A stretch of 30,998 nucleotides of DNA from CAYLZN01 sp964387935 (GTDB lineage Bacteria > Acidobacteriota > Vicinamibacteria > Vicinamibacterales > JAFNAJ01): positions 1 to 30,998 of the forward strand of contig CAYLZN010000025.1 of the NCBI GenBank assembly GCA_964387935.1, written 5' to 3'. This document shows, piece by piece, positions 16,104 to 26,200 of the stretch. The notes below the pieces were generated by a model that saw only the letters and a list, made by a program, of their open reading frames with translations, ran no database searches and was not told the origin of the DNA. Every line of letters starts with the position of its first letter. Position 1 is the stretch's first letter. A program made the position numbers and the translations under genes.

Positions 16104-16763
16104 ATGGTCCAGTGGCAACCGCTCGACTTCCGGGAGTGCTCCCTCGAAGAGATGCAGCGGCGGGCCCGAGATTTCGCAGACGACATCCGTCGGCGTCGCA
16201 CGGTGCGTGACTTCTCTCCTCGATCCGTACCCCGCGAGATCATCGAGCACTGCCTGACGGCAGCCGGCTCGGCGCCCAGTGGGGCCAACCTCCAGCCCTG
16301 GCACTTCGTCGTCATCACCGACCCGATGCTCAGGCGGCGCATCCGCACCGCCGCCGAGCAGGAAGAAGAACTCTTCTACCGCGAACGGGCGCCCCAGGAG
16401 TGGCTGGACGCGCTGGCCCCGCTCGGGACCGACGCACACAAGCCCTTCCTCGAGACCGCGCCGTACCTGATCGCGATCTTCGCAGAGGCTTATGGCCAGC
16501 TGCCGGACGGTCGCAAGGTGAAGCACTACTACGTGTCGGAGTCCGTGGGCATCGCGACGGGCTTCCTCATCACGGCCCTCCATCTCGCCGGCCTGGCCAC
16601 CCTGACCCACACGCCGAGTCCGATGGGTTTCCTCAACGAGATCCTGGAGCGGCCAGCCAACGAGCGGCCGTACCTGCTGCTGGTCGTGGGCTACCCGGCA
16701 GACGATGCCCGGGTGCCGACCATCGGGAAGAAACAGCTCGACGAGTTCGTCACCTGGAAGTGA
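16104..16763 (+). CDS. Nitroreductase family protein, iodotyrosine deiodinase-like
   Basis: This 219-aa protein has the FMN-binding nitroreductase patterns RRTVRDFSPRSVP and APSGANLQPWHFVVI in the N-terminal half and GIATGFLITALHLAGLATLT and VGYPADD near the end. The insertion expected for iodotyrosine deiodinases is present: Glu88, Tyr92 and Lys113 have the same spacing (4 and 21 residues) as the substrate-binding Glu-Tyr-Lys of the human enzyme. This suggests reductive dehalogenation of halotyrosines or a related aromatic zwitterion, but bacterial physiology is unclear. The start is ATG 16104; a TAGGCT box lies 8 nt upstream with no ribosome site. Heptamer repeats lie on both sides. Confidence 0.92.
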   Translation: MVQWQPLDFRECSLEEMQRRARDFADDIRRRRTVRDFSPRSVPREIIEHCLTAAGSAPSGANLQPWHFVVITDPMLRRRIRTAAEQEEELFYRERAPQEWLDALAPLGTDAHKPFLETAPYLIAIFAEAYGQLPDGRKVKHYYVSESVGIATGFLITALHLAGLATLTHTPSPMGFLNEILERPANERPYLLLVVGYPADDARVPTIGKKQLDEFVTWK

Positions 16764-16770
16764 GAAGGCA

Positions 16771-16847
16771 GGCACAAGGCACCAGGCACAAGGCACCAGG
16801 CACAAGGCACGAGGCACGAGGCACAAGGCACGAGGCACATGGCACCG
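16771..16847. repeat. GGCACNN heptamer tandem repeats
   Basis: Eleven units in perfect 7-bp phase, of the form GGCAC followed by AA, CA, GA, AT or CG. They occupy the short space between the convergent nitroreductase and TonB receptor genes. The seventh-position variation is typical of short tandemly repeated heptamers. Confidence 0.92.
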
Positions 16848-16856
16848 GGCCCGTGC

Positions 16857-19213
16857 TCAGGGGGTGCGGACGTCGAGGCTGATCCAGGCGTGCCGGCCGT
16901 AGCCGTCCACGCCAGATCCGTGGATGCGGTACGCTTCGTCCCCGATGTTCCCGACGCCGCCGATCAACGACAGCGTGCGCGTCAGCGCGAACGAGGCCCG
17001 CAGGTCCACGACCAGCCAGCCCGGCGTCCCCAGCGGGTTGATGCGATGGTCGTCACGGTCTCCTGGCGCCAGCCGATCCTGGCGTCCCGCGAACCTGGCG
17101 GCCGCTTCGAGCGTCCACCGCCGCGGGCGCCAGTCCCAGCGTGCCGAGGAGCGAGCGCGTGCGCGCCNNNNNNNNNNGTGCGCCAGTCCGCGGCCACGCG
17201 CCCGTTGACCGGAGGAATGCGGCGCATCGGCTGCGCCGCCGTCGTCTGCTGACCGTAGGCGTAGGCGACGAACCCCGAGACGCGGAGGCGCGGCGCCACG
17301 GCAACCGCGGTCTCAACCTCCGCACCCCGAATGTAGGCCTCGCCGACATTCGCCCGCCGGTAGACCCGCTGCCCTTCCCACTCGTCCAGTCCCTGGTAGG
17401 TCGACCGGACGCGATCGATGAGATCATCGAGCGAGATGCGCCACAGGCTGCCGGTCATCTCGACACGCCGACCCCGCAGCTTCGCCCCGCCCTCGAGTGA
17501 CAGGGAACGCTCGGGCACCAGGTCCGGTGACGGCACCTCGATCCCGAAATCGAACGCGCCGAGGGTACTCACATCGTCGATGTTCGGTGCGCGGAACGCC
17601 TGCCCGACCACGCCGTAGAGCGCCAGGCCGCCGCCCAGGTCCACGGACGCGGCCAGACTGCCGAGCGTGGCGGAGGGCTGGACGTCGAGCGTTCCGAACG
17701 TCGCGTCCTCGGCGTGGATCGACGACCAGGTCACGCGGACGCCGGTGTCCACCGCCACCCTCCCGGCCTGCCAGAGCGCCGCGGCGAACAGCTCTTGGGA
17801 CGCCGCACGCGCGCCATCCGGGTAGAGCCCCCGCCGCGCCGTTCGCCCGCCCGTTGACTCATCGTGGTCTTCCCGTCCGCTGCGCACACGGTCACGGTAC
17901 AGGTCGAAGCCGTAGCGGACCGTGAGCGGCTTCCAGGGCGCGGCGCGTCCCTCGAGCAACAGGCCGACAGTATCGACGATGTCCTGCTCGACAACGAGGA
18001 CGGACGAGCCGGCCTGCTGACGTTCACGCTGCTCCCGGGATTGCTGCCAGGAGGTCGTGGCCAGCAGCGTGTGCGCCCAGGGATTCGGCGTTCCCTGCGT
18101 CACGCGGGCCCAGGCGAGCTGACGCTGCTGCGGGGCGAAGCTCCAGCGCGCGAACCCGCGCTGCGCCACCTGGTCGAATCGCGGGACGTCCTCCTGGTGG
18201 ACCAGTTGCCAGCTTCCAGTGAGGACCGTGCGCGGGCCGATCTGCACGAGGGTGCGCGCATCACCGGCCACCTCGTCGTAGCCGGATGGCGCCTCGACGC
18301 CCAGTGACCCGCCTGCCCTGAGGTCGCCGAACCGCCGCAGCGAGATGCCCCCGAGCAGTCCCGTTCGCGCACCCGACGCACTGAACTCTCCGCGCACGGT
18401 CTGCTCCATGTCGCTCGACACGACGCGCGCCACGCCCCGCGCGGACATCCGGCGGCCGCCGGGCGAGAGTTCCGGCTGACGCGTGAGCACGTTGACGACC
18501 CCCCCGAGCGCGTCGCTGCCAAAGAGGACCGAGCCGGCCCCGCGGACGACCTCGATGCGCTCCAGGCTGAAGGGATCCACGGTCGCCAGGTACTGGTTGG
18601 GCCCATATCGGAACGTGGCGTTGTTGAGACGGACGCCGTCAACGAGTACCAGCACCTGGTTGCCCATCAGTCCGCGCACGACGGGGGAGCCGCCGCCGTG
18701 GTTGGTCTTCTGCACCCAGACGCCAGCGGCATCGAAGAGGGCCTCGGGCGTGGTCCTGGGCTGCATCCGCTGGAGGTCGTCCGCGTCGACGATCGACACG
18801 GCTCTCGACACGAGCGGCAGCGGCGTCGAGTCCCGCGATGCGGCGACCACGACCGTCTCGTGGAGACGAATCGGCTGCCGCTCGAGCCCGACTTCGCGGT
18901 CGCCGAGTGCGAGACGCTCGCACGGAAGCGTGGCGTCCGCGTACCCCGGCGCCGACACCCGCACGACACACCGAGGGGAGCTCTCGGGAAGGCCCGCAAT
19001 TGCGACGATCCCATCGTCCTGCCCCGACCAGACCAGGTCCCCCGGCGGCAACCACGCGCGCGCCTGGCTCACGGGCTGACCCGTCGCCTGATCGACCACG
19101 CGCAGCCGCCAGATGCCATCCTCGTCTGCGGCCCAGCCCGGGCTCACTGCCCCCAGGAGGGTCCAGACGGCCAGGAGGACGGCGTCCGACCCGTGACTCC
19201 GCGGATCCCGCAT
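16857..19213 (-). CDS. TonB-dependent outer-membrane receptor (contains assembly gap)
   Basis: The protein has about 785 residues. Signal peptide ~1-29. Residues 33-~110 form a carboxypeptidase-regulatory-like beta domain (VVDQATGQPVSQARAW). A TonB-box-like ETVVVAASR lies at 119-127, then the plug: PVVRGLMGNQVLVLVDGVRL, SLERIEVVRGAGSVLFGSDA, LGGVVNVLTR. A barrel follows, ending GRHAWISLDVRTP. The stop is TGA at 16857-16859; it is reached only if the gap at 17168-17177 has a true length of 2 modulo 3, which shifts the last ~105 codons into the correct frame (AAARFAGRQDRLAPGDRDD). The substrate cannot be told. ATG 19213 is chosen because the signal peptide follows and TACGAT lies 6 nt upstream; longer versions lack family sequence. 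Confidence 0.92.
17168..17177. other. Assembly gap (10 N) inside the TonB receptor gene
   Basis: Continuity of the barrel C-terminus needs 2 (modulo 3) missing bases. As given, the frame after the gap is nonsense, so automated gene calls will give this protein a wrong end. Confidence 0.9.
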
Positions 19214-19219
19214 TCGAGA

Positions 19220-19225
19220 ATCGTA
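19220..19225 (-). promoter_or_regulatory. Leaderless-type -10 box of the TonB receptor gene
   Basis: On the minus strand TACGAT is followed by 6 nt and the ATG at 19213. No Shine-Dalgarno is present. The divergent gene starts 47 nt away. Confidence 0.55.
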
Positions 19226-19245
19226 CCCCGATCGCGGGCCGGAGG

Positions 19246-19251
19246 TATCAT
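19246..19251 (+). promoter_or_regulatory. Possible -10 box of the propeller/phosphoesterase gene
   Basis: TATCAT lies 8 nt before the ATG at 19260. A GGAGG at 19241-19245 is too far from the start to be an ordinary ribosome site. Confidence 0.4.
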
Positions 19252-19259
19252 GCCTCGCG

Positions 19260-21842
19260 ATGATCTCCGGATTCCCTTCCCGTCGCTTCGTCGTGACCGC
19301 CCTGGCGCTGTCGGCTGCGGTCGGCTGGGCCCTCGTGCCGCTCGCGCAACGTGGGCCCGCGCCTCCGCGATGGCCCGGCAAGGAGTCGGCCCAGGTCACC
19401 CTCCTGCCCAACGGGTGGCGGATCGCGCCCGCGGGCCGTCATCGCCAGATCGGTGACCTCCCGCTCAACATGGTGGTGTCACCGGACGGCCGCTTCGTGA
19501 TTGTCACCAACAACGGGTGGACGAAGCCGACCCTGACGATCTTCGACACGCAGCGCGACTACGTGGTCGATCGACTGACTCTCGATCACGCGTGGCTCGG
19601 TCTGGCGTGGCATCCGGACGGCAAGCGGCTGTACTCGTCGGGAGCGGCAGACAACACGATCGGCGAGTTCGAGTGGGGCGCGGGCAAGCTGAAGCCGGCG
19701 AGAACGATCCGCCTGGGCCCCCCGCAGCGGGAGCCGCGATTCAACCAGGTGGAGAATGCGGGATTCGTCGGCGGGCTCGCGATCTCCAGGGACGGATCGC
19801 GCCTGTTCGCGGTGCAGGTGTTCGGGCTGTCGCTCGTGGTGGTGGACCTGGCGGCCGGCGCCGTCGTCCGCACGATCCCGCTGCCGGCCGAGCCCTACTC
19901 CTGCGTGGTGTCGCCGGACGGCAAGACCCTGTTCGTGTCGGTCTGGGGCGGGGCCAGAGTCCTGGCTTTCGACGTGGCCACCCTGGAACCGGCAGGTGAG
20001 TACGTCGTGGGCGAGCACCCGAACGACATGGCGTTCTCCACGGACGGCCGGCGGCTGTTCGTCGCCTGCGCCAGCACGAACGCCGTCTGGGTCATCGACC
20101 TCAGGGCGCGTACGGCGAGGGAGCAAATCTCCGTGGCCCTCTACCCGAACGCCCCCGTGGGCACGACGCCGAACAGCCTCGCGGTGTCCACGGACGGCAA
20201 GACGTTGCTCGTCGCCAACGCCGACAACAACACCGTCGCCGTCGTGGACATCGAAACGCCAGGCACCAGTGAGGTCGAAGGCTTCATCCCCGTCGGTTGG
20301 TACCCCACGGATGTCTCATTCGACCGGGGCGGCACGCACATGCTCGTCCTGAACGGCAAGGGGCTGACCTCGATGCCCAACCCTCGCGGTCCCCAGCCCG
20401 GGAGCCGTGGCGCCGAAGGCCAGTACATCGCCGGCATGTCACAGGGCGCGCTGTCGATCATCGACGTGCCGACGCGCGAGCAACTGGCCACGATGACAAA
20501 AACCGTCTACGAGCTGACGCCCTACACGGATGCCAGGAAGCTGGCGCCGGGCGCCGAGATCGGCGCCTCGCCGATCCCCCGGAAGGTCGGCGATCCCTCC
20601 CCCATCAAGTACGTCTTCTACGTGATTCGCGAGAACCGGACCTACGACCAGGTGTTCGGCGACATTCCGACCGGCAACGGCGACCCGATGCTGACGCTGT
20701 TCGGCGAGGACATCACGCCCAACGCGCATGCTCTCGTCCGGGATTTCGTCCTCTTCGACAACTTCTACGTGGACGCGGAGGTCAGCTACGACGGTCACGC
20801 GTTCTCGACCGGCGCCTATGCCACCGATGTCGTCGAGAAGCTGTGGCCGAACAACTACGGCCGGCGCGGCGGCCCCTATCTCTCCGAGGGCGGCTGGCTC
20901 CCGCGGACGCCGTACGGCAATTTCTCGGCGCCGCCCCAGGGCTACCTCTGGGACTTCGCCACGCGTGCCGGCGTGAGCGTGCGGAGCTATGGCGAGTTCG
21001 CCACCTGGTCGCAGAGATTCGGCCCCGTGCGGGCGTCGGTCCCGGGCCTCGACGGCAAGGTGCACCCCTCCTACCCGCCGTACGACCTGACCATCCCGGA
21101 CAACAGGCGCATCGACATCTGGCTCGAGGAATTCCGCCAGTTCGAGGCCAGCGGGCAACTGCCGAGGCTGTCGATCATCCGCCTGGGCAACGACCACACC
21201 GCCGGCACCCAACCCAGCATGCCGACGCCGCGTGCGATGGTCGCCGAGAACGACCTCGCCCTGGGCCGTCTCGTCGAGGCCATCTCCGCGAGCCGATTCT
21301 GGAAGGAATCCGCGATCTTCGTCCTCGAGGACGACGCGCAGAACGGATCGGATCACGTGGATGCCCACAGGTCGCTGCTGCTGGCGATCAGCCCGTTCGC
21401 CCGCCGCGGCGCTGTGGACAGCACCCTTTACACGACCTCCGGCGTCCTGCGGACGATGGAGCTCATCCTCGGCCTGCCACCCATGAGCCAGTACGACGCT
21501 GCTGCGACGCCGATGTATGCCGCGTTCCAGCCGACTCCCGATCTCCGGCCGTTCAAGCGCCTGGACGCGCGCTACCCGCTCGACGAGGTGAACGACTGGA
21601 ACTCGCCGGGCGCCCGGGCCTCCCTCGAGATGAACCTGCGTGATGCGGACATGGCGCCCGAACTCGAATTGAACGAGATCATCTGGAAGTCGGTGCGCGG
21701 CGCGCACTCGCAGATGCCCCCGCCAGTCCGGTCCGGGTTCATTCGCCCCCTGGACGACGAAGACGACGAGGACGGGGAGCGCTGTCCGCCTGCCTCACGG
21801 CAACTCGGCGGCGCGCTCACCTGCGGGGATCGTCGAAACTGA
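19260..21842 (+). CDS. YncE-like beta-propeller fused to alkaline phosphatase/phospholipase C-type phosphoesterase, secreted
   Basis: This 860-aa protein has a signal peptide or anchor at ~1-30. Residues ~45-430 form a seven-bladed YVTN/YncE-type propeller with repeated blades such as VVSPDGRFVIVTNNG, VVSPDGKTLFVSVWGG and AVSTDGKTLLVANADNNTV. Residues ~440-800 are a phosphoesterase (PF04185-like) domain. ENRTYDQVFGD carries Glu458-Asn459, the metal/nucleophile-loop motif of phospholipase C and acid phosphatase relatives; GNDHT holds Asp645-His646 and EDDAQNGSDHVDAHR begins at 690. This two-domain architecture is frequent in Acidobacteriota. Substrate is unknown, perhaps phospholipids or phosphate esters at the surface. 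Its 3' end overlaps the convergent M14 gene by 26 nt. Confidence 0.93.
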   Translation: MISGFPSRRFVVTALALSAAVGWALVPLAQRGPAPPRWPGKESAQVTLLPNGWRIAPAGRHRQIGDLPLNMVVSPDGRFVIVTNNGWTKPTLTIFDTQRDYVVDRLTLDHAWLGLAWHPDGKRLYSSGAADNTIGEFEWGAGKLKPARTIRLGPPQREPRFNQVENAGFVGGLAISRDGSRLFAVQVFGLSLVVVDLAAGAVVRTIPLPAEPYSCVVSPDGKTLFVSVWGGARVLAFDVATLEPAGEYVVGEHPNDMAFSTDGRRLFVACASTNAVWVIDLRARTAREQISVALYPNAPVGTTPNSLAVSTDGKTLLVANADNNTVAVVDIETPGTSEVEGFIPVGWYPTDVSFDRGGTHMLVLNGKGLTSMPNPRGPQPGSRGAEGQYIAGMSQGALSIIDVPTREQLATMTKTVYELTPYTDARKLAPGAEIGASPIPRKVGDPSPIKYVFYVIRENRTYDQVFGDIPTGNGDPMLTLFGEDITPNAHALVRDFVLFDNFYVDAEVSYDGHAFSTGAYATDVVEKLWPNNYGRRGGPYLSEGGWLPRTPYGNFSAPPQGYLWDFATRAGVSVRSYGEFATWSQRFGPVRASVPGLDGKVHPSYPPYDLTIPDNRRIDIWLEEFRQFEASGQLPRLSIIRLGNDHTAGTQPSMPTPRAMVAENDLALGRLVEAISASRFWKESAIFVLEDDAQNGSDHVDAHRSLLLAISPFARRGAVDSTLYTTSGVLRTMELILGLPPMSQYDAAATPMYAAFQPTPDLRPFKRLDARYPLDEVNDWNSPGARASLEMNLRDADMAPELELNEIIWKSVRGAHSQMPPPVRSGFIRPLDDEDDEDGERCPPASRQLGGALTCGDRRN

Positions 21843-23244
21843 TCACGCGCTCGACGCGGAAGCGACCGGGCGTGGCGCCCGGCGTGAGGATCATCAGCGC
21901 CGCCGGCTGGCCCGGCAGAATCACCGGCCCCTGGCGCCGGTCGCGCGATCCAGGCAGCTCGACCTCGGCGCCCACGGCCGCCCCGTCAGCGGGGAGCGGT
22001 GCGACCCACTTGCCGGTCGCGTCGATCGTCTCGAGCGCCCCGTGCACGCGGAGGTCCCCCAGGTCCTCGATCCGCCCGACCATCGTCAGGCGCCGGCCCT
22101 CGGGCGCCTCGCGGACGACGCGGTTCGCCGTGAGCCCGATGTCACCGGTGAACGGCGGCACACCCGTCGCGGGCGCAATCGTGGCATTCAGAATGAGGGT
22201 GTGGAAGAGGCGATCGTCGTTCATGGGGAGCGACTCGTAGCCGGCGGGGTCGGCGCTCCCGACGCGTGCCGTCGCCACGGCTTCGAGTGCGGCCATCAAC
22301 GCGATGAAATTGAGCCGCGTCAGCGCGAGGTCGGGGTCGGGCCCGGCCCACGGGCCGGTCTCGATCAGCACGACCGGCGTTCCCCACTTCGTCACGTTGT
22401 CCCCGAAGGCACGCACCTCGAACGAGTCGTCGTAGCGCCCGATCTGACCGGTGGCGAACGGCTCGAGCGCACCGCGGATCACGGCGCACACCCGCTTCGT
22501 CAGGCGCCGGCCCTCGTCCTCCGTACGCGCAACGTCGAACGCCACGGCGAGCAGCGAGATCGAGGCGGGCTTCGGCGGGGTGCCGACCGACGTGCGCCAG
22601 CCCTGGTTGTGCAGATTGAAGCCCAGTCGCGCCGAGACGCGATCGCGCAGGGCCTTGAGCGCGACGCCCTCTGGCGTCTGGAGCCGCAGCGCGTCGCGGT
22701 TGATGTCAATCCCCTGGGCGTTGCGCCGCTCGAACCGCTGCGCGCCGTCCGGGTTCAGCATCGGCACGATGTGCAGCGTCAGCCGGTCGAGGAGGTGCCG
22801 CACGAGGGGCTCTTCACGGTGTCGTGCGACGTAGTCCAGCAGGTCGAACAGGGCGGGTGTCGCCGAAGGCTCGTCTCCGTGCATCTGCGACCAGAGCAAC
22901 ACCGGGAACGGGCCCCGACCGGCCGTCACGTGGTAGAGACGACGCCCCTCGAGCGAGAGCCCGATGGACTCCATGGCGAACAGGCCGCCCGATGTGTCCA
23001 CCGCCCGACGAAGCTCCTGTTCGAGGTAGGCGTGCGTCCACAGGGGCGCGATGAGGCGTGCCTGGCGCTCGGTGTCCCAGATCCGCGCCCAGGTCTCGGG
23101 CGAGGTCGAGGGCGGCAGTGCCTGGGCGACGACTGACGCGGGGAGCCACGCCTGCAGTGTGGCGACCAGCAGGGCTGACGCGACCAGGGTGCGCACCCAC
23201 GGCGACTGGCACGGGCGATCCTTCGGACACGGCTTCCGACACAT
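21817..23244 (-). CDS. M14 family zinc carboxypeptidase, secreted
   Basis: This 475-aa protein has a signal peptide at ~16-41 (ends SVVAQA). The zinc ligands of M14 peptidases are visible: His122 and Glu125 in MHGDEPSATP, and His212 in GFNLHNQ. The substrate-side ININRD-like motif is at 180-184 (DINRD), and the catalytic Glu295 lies in VVLIETGPW. C-terminal ~100 residues form a beta-rich module. It probably trims peptides or peptidoglycan stems in the periplasm or outside. The ATG at 23244 is chosen because TAGAAT lies 8 nt upstream; a longer version (to 23286) adds only non-family residues. It converges on the phosphoesterase gene and follows the S8 protease gene by 52 nt. Confidence 0.92.
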   Translation of the reverse strand: MCRKPCPKDRPCQSPWVRTLVASALLVATLQAWLPASVVAQALPPSTSPETWARIWDTERQARLIAPLWTHAYLEQELRRAVDTSGGLFAMESIGLSLEGRRLYHVTAGRGPFPVLLWSQMHGDEPSATPALFDLLDYVARHREEPLVRHLLDRLTLHIVPMLNPDGAQRFERRNAQGIDINRDALRLQTPEGVALKALRDRVSARLGFNLHNQGWRTSVGTPPKPASISLLAVAFDVARTEDEGRRLTKRVCAVIRGALEPFATGQIGRYDDSFEVRAFGDNVTKWGTPVVLIETGPWAGPDPDLALTRLNFIALMAALEAVATARVGSADPAGYESLPMNDDRLFHTLILNATIAPATGVPPFTGDIGLTANRVVREAPEGRRLTMVGRIEDLGDLRVHGALETIDATGKWVAPLPADGAAVGAEVELPGSRDRRQGPVILPGQPAALMILTPGATPGRFRVERVISFDDPRR

Positions 23245-23252
23245 GGGTCGGG

Positions 23253-23258
23253 ATTCTA
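23253..23258 (-). promoter_or_regulatory. Leaderless-type -10 box of the M14 gene
   Basis: On the minus strand TAGAAT is followed by 8 nt and the ATG at 23244, with no Shine-Dalgarno. It gives the peptidase its own promoter inside a co-directional run. Confidence 0.5.
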
Positions 23259-23296
23259 CAATCACGGCGGGCTCACCGCGACTCACCGCCGCCCGG

Positions 23297-26200
23297 TCAG
23301 GGCAGCCTGATGGCCGTCACACTGGTCCCGCCTGCCCACGCGCGCCCGCGGCTGTTCCAGTACATCGCGCGCTCGACGGCGATGCCGACTCCATTGGTGA
23401 CCTCGATCTCGGCGCCGAACGCCTCGTCCTGCAGGTCTGGAACCTGAGTGAGCCCGGGGTGTGCGCTGACCACGACGTTGAGCCGCGACGTTGGCAGGAC
23501 GAAGAGAGTCGTCACCACCGGGGGACGCTGCTCGCGGAGAAAGGTCACGCGCACCTCGGCAGTCTCCGTCGTGGGATTGGCGAGGAGGATGTACGTCTCG
23601 TACCCCGCTCCCTGTCCAACTCTCCCCTCGGCCAGGCCCCACCGCGCGCCTGTGGCGGTCACGCCAAACGCGCTGTGCGCCTCCTGCCACTCGTCCGGGC
23701 TGCCGGGCCAGTACATCGCGCGCTCCACGACGACGGGCCGGGTGGCCAGGACCGCCGCCGACACCGCGACATCGGCGAGACGAGGATCCTCGTGTTCGAC
23801 GTTGATCGTGAGCCGTCGCTGGGCCTCGAGGACTCGCCTCGTTTCCACCACCTCGCCGGTCTCGAGCAGCCACCTGACCGTGAGGTCCACCGGTTCTCGC
23901 CCCGGGTTGGCGATGAGGACGTAATCGTCGAAGAAGGGGCCGGTGGCGCCCTCCGCCAGGAACCACGTGGTGGACGGGGCGGTTGCGCCGGCCGATTCGT
24001 GCCCCCCCATCCAGAAGCTCTCGCCACGCGACCAGTACATCGAGCGTTCGGCGACGATGGGCACGTCGGACTCGACCACGGTGGAGAAGGCGTGACCGGC
24101 GAGGTTCTCATCGGCGCCGGCGAACAGGGTCAGCCGGCTGCGCGGATCCACGCGAACGGTGCGCTGCGCTGGAGGTCGATCCTCGCGCAGGTAGCGGACG
24201 ACCACGTCGGCTGCCACGTCCCCAGGGTTGGCGAGCAGCAGGAACGTGTCGAAGAACCCCTGGGCACCTTCGGCGAAGTACCACGTCGTCGAGGTCTGTT
24301 CGACGGCGCTGCCGCCATGGCCGCCATACTGGTCCGCATCCCACGTCATGGTGCGCTCGACGACGAGGGGGAGGCCGGACGGCGAGGCGATGACGGTGGA
24401 GACGTCGGTGTCATCGAGGCCCGGCACCTCGTTCACGCGAATCGTCAGGCGCGAGTGCGGCGCGAGCGAGTATCGCTGCTCAGCGGGGGGCCCAGACGGG
24501 CGCAGGAAGGTGGCGTGCGCCTCCACCGCCTCGTTGTTCGGATTCGTGATGGCGACGTCCAGCGTGAACAGGGACCGTGTCGATCCCTCGGCCAGGTAGT
24601 AGGTGCGCGTGATCGCACTCTCCTGGGTCACGACGATCGTTTGACCAGCAACCTCGATGGTCGCGCTGCGGGCGGCACCGCGGTTCTCTTCCACCGCGAG
24701 GGCGACGCCCCCGCTGCCGGCCCCCTCCGCCGGGGACACGGCCACCCACGACGCGCGGCTCCCGGCATCCCAGGTGCAACCCGCCGGCGCGGCAATGTCC
24801 AGCGTGTCGGCGGCGACAGATGCGGGCAGCACGATCGTCCTCGGCGTCACCGAATAGCCGCAGCCCGTCGCGGTCAGGATGCCTTGTGTGGTCGATAACT
24901 CCCAGGTGAGGCCGTAGCCGCTCAGGCGGGCGGAGACCACGATCGTTGACGCTGTGGCTGGGGTGAGGGCGGCTCGAACGGACCAACTGACACGCGTCTG
25001 CCCTCCCGCGTCCAAGGGCCCGAGCACCTGGCGCGCCGAACCTTCAACGAGCGCGAGCCCGGGGGGGAGTGCGATCGCGGCCTCGGCCGCGAAGGCGCGG
25101 AGGTCGCCGCTGTTCCGCACGACGGCGCTGACGACGAACGTGGACGCCGGCGTTGGTGGCGGCAGGCGATCCATCGTCACGGCAATGGCGGGACCCAGGC
25201 GTGGCACGAACCCCCCAGAGTGAGCCAGTGCCACGGTCTCGCTGTGGCCGGCAAAGGGCGCTGCGCTCACGAGCGCGAGCACGGCGCCTTCAGGCACCGC
25301 GCTGCTCACCTGCTCGACGTTGTCCAGCAGCGACGTCGAGGTGTCGCGCAGTCCCCCGTGTTCCCGTTCGAAGAGCCACAGGTCGATGTTGTTGAGCGAG
25401 GCTGTGGCAGGCTCACCCCCGACGTCGTAGCGAGCCCTGCGATTCCAGGCGATCGTGGCCTTGGTGGCCGTCGGGGCTGCCCGCTCGAAGAAACGCACGC
25501 CCGGCGCCTGCCCCGGCGAGGGCATCGACAGCAGCCGGACGTCGAAGCGCTCCTCGAACGCACGTGCGGCGTTGACGTATCCCCAGCCGGCGCGCGCGTC
25601 CCAGCCGCCTTCGGACCCGAGGGACTCCGCGGTGTTGACGAGCAACGCCTTGACGGCTCGTGGGTCCGCCACCCCGGCGTCGATCAGCAGCGCGGCGACG
25701 CCCGCCACCGCGGGCGCGGCGAAGCTCGTGCCCGACGCCCGCTGCCAGAACAGCGCGCCGTAGTGCGAGGGCATCGACACGTTCGTGCCAGGGGCGGCCA
25801 GGTCGGGCTTTCGCCGCCCGCCGGGCGTCGGTCCGCCCGAGCTCGATTCGGCAATCACGTCGTCGCTGCGCGAGGACGTGCCCATCGGGTCGATGTTGGC
25901 AACGGAGATGACGTTGTAGGCGAGGCCCGGCGACGAGATGCGGTCGGCGCCGCCGTTTCCCGCGGAAATCGTGACCGTCTTGCTGAAGGTGTCGACGACG
26001 CCGTCCCAGAACTGGGTGTAGGCGTCGTCGTCGGTGGTCACGTAGGCCCCGTAGCTGTAGTTGAAGACCTCGGGAGGGTCGCCCCTGGTGAGCGCCCAGT
26101 CGACCCCGGCCATGAGGTCGCTCAGCAGGCTGCTGCCGCCGTACGGGTAGGTCAGATAGCCCGCCTTGATGTTGTAGTAGCGGTCGATGCCGTAGGCCAT

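Noticed and set aside
16771..16847. Possible CRISPR array or protein-coding repeat (CLVPRAL-like peptide in one frame)
   Set aside because: Units are only 7 bp with no spacers, and the apparent peptide repeat is merely the translation of the heptamer.
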